NCBI GenBank assembly: GCA_031276435.1
Contig: JAISNB010000181.1
Span: 1-14,233 of the forward strand
Direction: 5' to 3'
Origin: Burkholderiaceae bacterium
Lineage (GTDB): Bacteria; Pseudomonadota; Gammaproteobacteria; Burkholderiales; Burkholderiaceae_C
Length of the DNA stretch: 14,233 nt
A program made the translations under genes and the position numbers. Positions 9,610-14,233 of this stretch are shown in pieces. A model generated the notes under the pieces. It searched no databases and was not told the DNA's origin. It saw only the letters and a program-made list of their open reading frames with translations. Position 1 is the first letter of the stretch, and every line of letters starts with the position of its first letter.

Positions 9610-9637
9610 TTGAGGGGCGGTTGCGCTCGGCTACAAT
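9610..9637 (+). promoter_or_regulatory. Sigma-70-type promoter of petABC
   Basis: TTGAGG (9610-9615) and TACAAT (9632-9637) are separated by 16 bases, a good match to the housekeeping consensus. Transcription would start near 9644, giving a leader of about 43 bases before the petA ATG. It indicates that the bc1 genes are transcribed independently of pdxA. Confidence 0.65.
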
Positions 9638-9686
9638 CCCTGACGGACCACGATCGCACAACTAAATCAAACGCTTAAGGACTGTC

Positions 9687-10310
9687 ATGAGTGACGCACA
9701 GGCCACCAGCACTTTTACACCGGCTCCCCTGGATAGCAGCAAGCGCACTTGGCTTTTGGCCACCAGTTGCGCGGGGGCTGTGGGCGCCGGATTCATCGCT
9801 GTTCCTTTTGTGGGCAGCTTCACGCCGTCAGAAAAAGCCAAGGCGGCGGGAGCGGCTGTCGAGGTGGACATCTCCGGCATCCAGCCGGGCGAGATGAAAA
9901 CCGTGGAGTGGCGCGGCAAGCCTGTCTGGATTTTGCGCCGCACGCCAGAGATGCTGGCTTCGCTCAAGCAGGTGGAAGGCGAGTTGGCCGATCCCAATTC
10001 CGACCGCACCGCCCTGCCGATTCCCACGTATGCCAAGAACGCGTGGCGCTCCATCAAGGACGAGTTTCTGGTTGTCATCGGCATTTGCACGCACCTGGGT
10101 TGCTCGCCCGTCGAAAAATTCAAGGCGGGCGCGCAGCCGTCGCTGCCGGACAACTGGCAAGGCGGCTTTTTCTGTCCCTGCCATGGCTCCACGTTCGATC
10201 TGGCGGGCCGCGTGTTCAAGAACAAACCGGCGCCCGACAATCTGGAAGTGCCGGCCTATACCTACTTGTCCGACAGCAAGCTGCTGATCGGCGAGGACAA
10301 CCAAGCGTGA
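9687..10310 (+). CDS. petA: Ubiquinol-cytochrome c reductase, Rieske iron-sulfur subunit
   Basis: This is the Rieske [2Fe-2S] subunit of cytochrome bc1, which takes the first electron from ubiquinol and passes it to cytochrome c1. It has 207 residues. One N-terminal membrane anchor spans about 21-45, preceded by SKRTW, a lysine-arginine in place of the twin arginine seen in many Tat-exported Rieske proteins. The cluster ligands are C134 and H136 in CTHLGC and C163 and H166 in CPCHGS. C139 and C165 would form the stabilising disulphide. AAGGA at 9677-9681 lies 5 bases before the ATG and fixes the start. petB begins 12 bases after the stop, and petC follows, forming one operon. Confidence 0.98.
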   Translation: MSDAQATSTFTPAPLDSSKRTWLLATSCAGAVGAGFIAVPFVGSFTPSEKAKAAGAAVEVDISGIQPGEMKTVEWRGKPVWILRRTPEMLASLKQVEGELADPNSDRTALPIPTYAKNAWRSIKDEFLVVIGICTHLGCSPVEKFKAGAQPSLPDNWQGGFFCPCHGSTFDLAGRVFKNKPAPDNLEVPAYTYLSDSKLLIGEDNQA

Positions 10311-10322
10311 TGGGGCGGGAAC

Positions 10323-11792
10323 ATGGCTGAATTCAAGGAAATTTCTCCCGACGCGCCGCTGGGCGCCAAAGTGGGCAACTGGTTCAACAACCGGTTCCCG
10401 ACGCTGTTTGCAGAGTACCGCAAGCACATGTCGGAGTACTACGCGCCCAAGAACTTCAACTATTGGTATTTCTTCGGCTCGCTGGCCATGCTGGTGCTGG
10501 CCATCCAGATCATTACGGGCATTTTCCTGGTGATGCACTACAAGCCCGATGCGGTCAAGGCCTTTGCGTCGGTGGAGTACATCATGCGCGATGTGCCCGG
10601 CGGCTGGATCATCCGCTACGCGCACTCCACGGGCGCTTCGGCGTTTTTCATTGTGGTGTACCTGCACATGTTTCGCGGTCTGCTCTATGGCAGCTACCGC
10701 AAGCCGCGCGAGCTGGTCTGGGTTTTTGGCTGCGCCATTTTCCTGTGCCTGATGGCCGAGGCCTTCATGGGCTATCTGCTGCCCTGGGGACAAATGTCTT
10801 ACTGGGGCGCGCAGGTGATCGTCAACCTGTTTGCCGCCATTCCCTTCGTGGGGCCTGATCTGGCGCTGCTGATTCGCGGCGACTATGTGGTCAGCGACGC
10901 CACGCTCAACCGCTTTTTCAGCTTCCACGTGATTGCGGTTCCGCTGGTGCTGATCGGCCTGGTCGTGGCGCACTTGCTGGCGTTGCACGACGTAGGCTCC
11001 AACAATCCGGACGGCATCGAGATCAAGGAAGGCCCCAAGGGCAACCGCTGGTCGCCCACGGCGCCCACGGACGGCATTCCCTTCCACCCCTACTACACCG
11101 TGCACGACATCATGGGCGTGGGCGTGTTCCTGATGGTGTTCTTCGCCGTGATGTTCTTCGCCCCGGAGATGGGCGGGTATTTCCTGGAATACAACAACTT
11201 CATCATGGCCGATCCCATGGTGACGCCAGCGCACATTGCGCCAGTCTGGTATTTCACGCCGTTTTACTCCATGCTGCGCGCCACCACCGACCTGATGGTC
11301 AATGTGCTGTGCGTCATCATCGCCGTCGGCGGCGCACTGGGCGCGGTGGCGGTCTTTTTCAGGTGCCAGCGCGACATCGTCTGGCGCGTGGGCATCCTGG
11401 TGGCCGTGCTGGCGGCCACGCTGGTGGCCGTGGCGCTGCTCAAAACCTTCGACGCCAAATTCTGGGGCGTGGTGGTCATGGGCGGCTCTGTCATCATCCT
11501 GTTCTTTTTGCCCTGGCTGGATCGCAGCCCGGTCAAGTCGATCCGCTACCGGCCCGGCTGGCACATGTGGCTGTATGCCGTGTTTGTCGTGTGGTTCATC
11601 GTTCTGATGATCCTGGGCATCATGATGCCGGGCCAGATTTTTGCCGCGCCGTCGCTCGCGTGGCTGACCAATGAACTGGTGGCCATGGTGGGCACGCTCT
11701 TTTACTTTGGCTTTTTCCTGCTCATGCCGTGGTGGAGCCAGTTGGGCAAACCCAGGCCTGTCCCGGAGCGCGTGACTTTCAAGCCCCATTGA
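10323..11792 (+). CDS. petB: Cytochrome b subunit of the bc1 complex
   Basis: This is the membrane core of complex III, carrying both b hemes and the quinol oxidation (Qo) and quinone reduction (Qi) sites. The 489 residues include both cytochrome b domains; the N-terminus is FNNRFPTLF followed by PKNFNYWYFFGS. Heme ligands are H101 and H115 on helix B and H202 and H217 on helix D. The helix D pair is 15 apart, one more than in alphaproteobacterial enzymes such as that of Rhodobacter. The Qo motif is PVWY at 307-310 rather than PEWY, as known for beta- and gammaproteobacteria. The C-terminus is a long hydrophobic region with several further membrane helices. The start at 10323 has a GGGGCGGGA stretch just upstream. 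Confidence 0.98.
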   Translation: MAEFKEISPDAPLGAKVGNWFNNRFPTLFAEYRKHMSEYYAPKNFNYWYFFGSLAMLVLAIQIITGIFLVMHYKPDAVKAFASVEYIMRDVPGGWIIRYAHSTGASAFFIVVYLHMFRGLLYGSYRKPRELVWVFGCAIFLCLMAEAFMGYLLPWGQMSYWGAQVIVNLFAAIPFVGPDLALLIRGDYVVSDATLNRFFSFHVIAVPLVLIGLVVAHLLALHDVGSNNPDGIEIKEGPKGNRWSPTAPTDGIPFHPYYTVHDIMGVGVFLMVFFAVMFFAPEMGGYFLEYNNFIMADPMVTPAHIAPVWYFTPFYSMLRATTDLMVNVLCVIIAVGGALGAVAVFFRCQRDIVWRVGILVAVLAATLVAVALLKTFDAKFWGVVVMGGSVIILFFLPWLDRSPVKSIRYRPGWHMWLYAVFVVWFIVLMILGIMMPGQIFAAPSLAWLTNELVAMVGTLFYFGFFLLMPWWSQLGKPRPVPERVTFKPH

Positions 11793-11815
11793 TGTTGTCG
11801 CAGGAGATAAAAAAC

Positions 11816-12580
11816 ATGAATTCCTGGAAAAAATGGATCATCGGCTGCGCGGCGGCGCTGAGTCTGGGCGCCACCGTGCACGCGGCAGGCGGCGGCATGG
11901 CCTGGGACAAAATCCCGGTCAAGACCACGGACACCGAGTCTTTGCAACGCGGCGCCAAGCTGTTTGTCAATTACTGCCTCAACTGCCATTCGGCGGCCTT
12001 CATGCGCTACAACCGCTTGCAGGACATTGGCATCACCGAGCAGGACATCAAAGACAAGCTGCTGTTTACCACGCAAAAAGTGGGCGACACCATGCAGTCG
12101 GCCATTGACCCGGTGCAAGCCAAGGCCTGGTTTGGCACCAACCCGCCCGACCTGACCGTGATCGCGCGCTCGCGCGCGGGCGCGGGCGGCACGGGGGCCG
12201 ATTACCTGTACACCTTCCTGCGCAGCTTCTACGTGGACGATGCGCGTCCCACGGGCTGGAACAACACGGTTTTCGACAACGTGGGCATGCCGCATGTGCT
12301 GTGGGAGTTGCAAGGCGCGCGCCGCGCGATTTTTGCCATCGAGCCAGTGCACGGCGTGGACACGCGGGTGTTCAAGGAGTGGGAGCAAATCAGCCCCGGC
12401 ACCCTGACGCCCGAAGAATTTGACAAGAGCGTGGCCGATTTGGTCAACTATCTGGCCTGGATGGCCGAGCCGACGCAAAACAAGCGCAAAGTCATCGGCA
12501 TCTGGGTTCTGTTGTTCACCCTGGGCTTTACGGTTCTGGCCTGGCGTCTCAACGCCGCGTACTGGAAAGACGTTCGATAA
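11816..12580 (+). CDS. petC: Cytochrome c1 of the bc1 complex
   Basis: Cytochrome c1 receives electrons from the Rieske protein and reduces soluble cytochrome c in the periplasm. The protein has 254 residues. The signal sequence is MNSWKKWIIGCAAALSLG with likely cleavage near VHA (21-23). The heme c site is CLNCH (C54, C57, H58), and M158 in VGMPH is the probable sixth ligand. A C-terminal anchor spans about 226-245 and ends in a positive cytoplasmic tail. I chose the ATG at 11816 because AGGAG (11802-11806) lies 9 bases upstream and the signal peptide then has a normal form. An in-frame ATG at 11792 overlapping the petB stop would add 8 residues. It is the last subunit gene of the operon. 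Confidence 0.97.
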   Translation: MNSWKKWIIGCAAALSLGATVHAAGGGMAWDKIPVKTTDTESLQRGAKLFVNYCLNCHSAAFMRYNRLQDIGITEQDIKDKLLFTTQKVGDTMQSAIDPVQAKAWFGTNPPDLTVIARSRAGAGGTGADYLYTFLRSFYVDDARPTGWNNTVFDNVGMPHVLWELQGARRAIFAIEPVHGVDTRVFKEWEQISPGTLTPEEFDKSVADLVNYLAWMAEPTQNKRKVIGIWVLLFTLGFTVLAWRLNAAYWKDVR

Positions 12581-12600
12581 GCCTGCATGAATGAGGCCAT

Positions 12601-12633
12601 CGCCCCACTGGATTGGGGCGGTTTGCTTGTCTT
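12601..12633 (+). terminator. Hairpin between petC and sspA, probable partial terminator
   Basis: CGCCCC (12601-12606) pairs with GGGGCG (12615-12620) across an 8-base loop and is followed by GTTTGCTTGTCTT, a T-rich but interrupted tail. It begins 20 bases after the petC stop. It could end most petABC transcripts while letting some continue into sspA. I see no convincing promoter between it and sspA. Confidence 0.5.
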
Positions 12634-12696
12634 GGAGTGGGGGCGCCGCCTGCTGGCGCTGACCCGCTCCTTTGGTTTTTAAGGAGCTTAAACACC

Positions 12697-13308
12697 ATGA
12701 TGGTGCTGTACTCGGGGACGACTTGTCCGTTTTCCCACCGCTGCCGTTTCGTGCTGTTCGAAAAAGGCATGGACTTTGAAATTCGCGATGTCGATCTCTA
12801 CAACAAACCCGAAGACATCAGTGTCATGAATCCGTATGGCCAGGTGCCCATCCTGGTCGAGCGCGATCTGATCCTGTACGAGTCGAACATCATCAACGAA
12901 TACATCGACGAGCGGTTTCCGCACCCGCAGCTCATGCCGGGCGACCCGGTGGATCGCGCGCGCGTGCGCCTGTTTCTGCTCAACTTCGAAAAAGAACTGT
13001 TCATACACGTCAGCACACTGGAAAACCGCAGCGCGCGCAACAACGAGAAGGCGCTGGAAAAAGCGCGCTCCAACATCCGGGATCGCCTCACGCAAATGGC
13101 GCCCGTATTCCTCAAGAACAAGTACATCCTGGGCGAAAGCTTCTCGATGCTGGACGTTGCGCTGGCCCCGCTGCTCTGGCGGCTGGACTACTACGGCATC
13201 GACCTGAGCAAAAACGCCGCGCCGCTGCTGAAATACGCCGAGCGCATCTTCTCGCGGCCCGCGTACATCGAGGCCTTGACACCGTCCGAAAAGGTCATGC
13301 GCAAGTGA
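12697..13308 (+). CDS. sspA: Stringent starvation protein A, GST-fold RNA polymerase-associated protein
   Basis: SspA binds RNA polymerase and alters transcription during starvation and acid stress in E. coli; it has a glutathione S-transferase fold but no GST activity there. This copy has 203 residues. The thioredoxin-like N-terminal domain shows TTCPFSHRC (8-16), NPYGQVPILVERD with the expected cis-proline P51, and ES at 62-63. The C-terminal all-helical domain includes ILGESFSMLDVALAPLLWRL, the conserved GST helix-6 region. AAGGAG at 12681-12686 lies 10 bases before the ATG at 12697; a second ATG follows at once. It lies 116 bases after petC and 49 before sspB. The petABC-sspAB order is common in betaproteobacteria. 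Confidence 0.95.
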   Translation: MMVLYSGTTCPFSHRCRFVLFEKGMDFEIRDVDLYNKPEDISVMNPYGQVPILVERDLILYESNIINEYIDERFPHPQLMPGDPVDRARVRLFLLNFEKELFIHVSTLENRSARNNEKALEKARSNIRDRLTQMAPVFLKNKYILGESFSMLDVALAPLLWRLDYYGIDLSKNAAPLLKYAERIFSRPAYIEALTPSEKVMRK

Positions 13309-13357
13309 TAATCGCGGCCCGCTGCACCTGCCATTGCTGCGCGCCGCGCGGTTTGCC

Positions 13358-13852
13358 ATGACCTCGACCCGCCCCTACCTGATCCGCGCAATCTACGAAT
13401 GGTGCGTGGACAACGGCCTGACGCCGCACATTGCCGTGGCCGTGGACGAGACCGTGCGTGTGCCGCGCGAATACGTGCGCGACGGGAAAATCGTGCTCAA
13501 CATCAGCGCGGACGCCACCAGCGCGCTGCGCATGGGCAATGAATTCATCGAATTCAAAGCCCGGTTTGGCGGCGTGGCGCGCGACATCGTAATCCCCGTC
13601 GGGCGCGCTGCCGCCGTATTCGCGCGCGAAAACGGCCAGGGCATGGTTTTCCCCGACGAAGCGGTTGACGACGAAGCCGCCGCGCCAGCGCCTGCCGACG
13701 GGCTGCCGCCATCGCCGTCGATTCATCTGGTGCAAACGGCAAAGCCTGGCGGCGATGCGGGCGAAGACAACGCTTCCGGCGCACCACCACCGCCCGACAA
13801 CGCGCCACCCCCCCCGAAAAACAAAGGCCCGGCGCTCAAGCGAATCAAATAA
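13358..13852 (+). CDS. sspB: ClpXP protease specificity-enhancing factor SspB
   Basis: SspB is an adaptor that tethers ssrA-tagged proteins to ClpXP for degradation. It has 164 residues. The folded substrate-binding domain spans about 1-98, with RPYLIRAIYEWC (5-16), LTPHI (21-25), VLNIS (46-50) and the VIPVGRAAAVFARENG stretch. A long flexible linker rich in Ala, Asp and Pro follows, including two APPPP-type runs near 142-153. The last residues, GPALKRIK, form a basic ClpX-binding tail like the E. coli XB motif. The ATG at 13358 matches the family start (MTSTRPYL). A TTG eight codons upstream keeps the frame open, and no clear ribosome binding site is visible for either, so translation may depend on sspA. 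Confidence 0.95.
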   Translation: MTSTRPYLIRAIYEWCVDNGLTPHIAVAVDETVRVPREYVRDGKIVLNISADATSALRMGNEFIEFKARFGGVARDIVIPVGRAAAVFARENGQGMVFPDEAVDDEAAAPAPADGLPPSPSIHLVQTAKPGGDAGEDNASGAPPPPDNAPPPPKNKGPALKRIK

Positions 13853-14026
13853 TCCGCCACAGGCGAATGGTTTTAGTCAAAACCCTGCCTGCTATTTTGG
13901 GAATTGCGCACGCACCCTTTGAATACGCGCTGCACACGGCGCAACACGAAGCCAGCCCGCAACACGCCCTCCGCACGCGACGCGCCCGATTAAGGCACTT
14001 ACCCCCCACCGCCAAGCTGCCGTCTT

Positions 14027-14056
14027 GTCATTGCAAAAACGGGATTGGCGGCAATC
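14027..14056 (-). repeat. Palindromic dispersed repeat, copy 3 (decayed)
   Basis: On the plus strand the ends GTCATTGC and GGCAATCA match the family, in the opposite orientation to copies 1 and 2. The centre (AAAAACGGGATTGGC) has lost the GC-rich inner stem. Confidence 0.5.
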
Positions 14057-14076
14057 AATACCGCATACCTCAACCC

Positions 14077-14110
14077 GACATTGCAAGCGCCCGGGCGACA
14101 TGGTGCAGCC
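14077..14110 (-). repeat. Palindromic dispersed repeat, copy 4 (decayed)
   Basis: GACATTGCAAGCGCC at the left and TGGTGCAGCC at the right resemble GTCATTGCGAGCGCC and TGGCAATCC of copy 5. CGCCCGGGCG in the middle is a perfect palindrome. Several end positions have changed, so this is a weaker copy. Confidence 0.5.
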
Positions 14111-14165
14111 CCAAACCCCATCAGTTGCGCGCAACGCAACAACGTGGCAACTACTTTTCTAACCG

Positions 14166-14200
14166 TGTCATTGCGAGCGCCGCAGGCGCGTGGCAATCCA
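14166..14200 (-). repeat. Palindromic dispersed repeat, copy 5
   Basis: On the plus strand this reads GTCATTGCGAG, then GCGCC and GGCGC as an inner stem around GCA, then TGGCAATCCA. The minus strand gives the same GGATTGCCA...CTCGCAATGAC form as copy 2, so orientation is reversed relative to the left copies. This is the best preserved copy at the right edge. Confidence 0.85.
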
Positions 14201-14233
14201 CTACTACTCCCACGCGCGCGCAAGTGCACTATT

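Larger units (their letters stand above)
13853..14233. other. Non-coding right flank with repeat copies
   Basis: No credible gene is present in these 381 bases. A small hairpin directly after sspB (CGCC at 13855-13858, GGCG at 13862-13865, then AATGGTTTT) might act as a weak terminator. From about 14027 the stretch carries three copies of the palindromic repeat, listed separately. ORFs here show the same repeat-derived residues as those beside tRNA-Thr. Confidence 0.7.

Noticed and set aside
9828..11789. 653-codon open frame on the minus strand
   Set aside because: It is antisense to petA and petB, both certain genes. The His/Gln/Arg-rich translation is typical of a shadow frame.
7931..14200. 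CRISPR-like array
   Set aside because: The repeat copies are few, irregularly spaced, palindromic, mixed in orientation and diverged, and no cas gene is present.

Overview
The window looks like the chromosome of a GC-rich betaproteobacterium, most likely Burkholderiales and probably Comamonadaceae or a relative. The basis is the secA-argJ-ATPase-mutT series, the petABC-sspA-sspB series, and protein features such as the PVWY variant in cytochrome b. This placement comes from recognising protein families, not from a database search. Nearly all genes are conserved housekeeping genes. I found no phage, transposase, CRISPR array, toxin-antitoxin or defence island, and no convincing new system.

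Left block (about 200-7015, minus strand). Read in the direction of transcription, it runs secA (preprotein translocase ATPase), argJ (arginine biosynthesis), a P-loop ATPase of the DUF815 type, mutT (Nudix hydrolase, overlapping the ATPase by ATGA), ispB (long-chain polyprenyl diphosphate synthase) and tRNA-Pro(CGG). A short DUF721/DciA-like gene diverges from secA. The extreme left edge (1-217) holds no secure gene. A minus-strand frame running off the edge contains a short match to the sigma-70 (RpoD) region 3 motif.

Middle (7515-8447). tRNA-Thr(UGU) lies on the minus strand. About 650 bases without a credible gene follow. They hold two copies of a small palindromic repeat (ends GGATTGCCA and CGCAATGACG) and an imperfect direct duplication next to them. 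ORFs in this stretch look like translated repeat.

Right block (8448-13852, plus strand). pdxA (vitamin B6 synthesis) is followed by petA-petB-petC, the three subunits of the cytochrome bc1 complex, with a good sigma-70-type promoter in front of petA. Then come sspA (RNA polymerase-associated GST-fold protein) and sspB (ClpXP adaptor). A hairpin between petC and sspA may reduce read-through.

Right edge (13853-14233). This is non-coding and carries three more copies of the palindromic repeat, one intact and two decayed, in the opposite orientation to the two left copies. The pdxA-petABC-sspAB block is therefore bracketed by oppositely oriented repeats. Two neighbourhoods differ from the order I recall for Burkholderiales: mutT sits directly beside ispB, and secA/dciA is followed by tRNA-Thr and pdxA rather than cell-division genes. 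Rearrangement between repeats is a plausible but untested cause.
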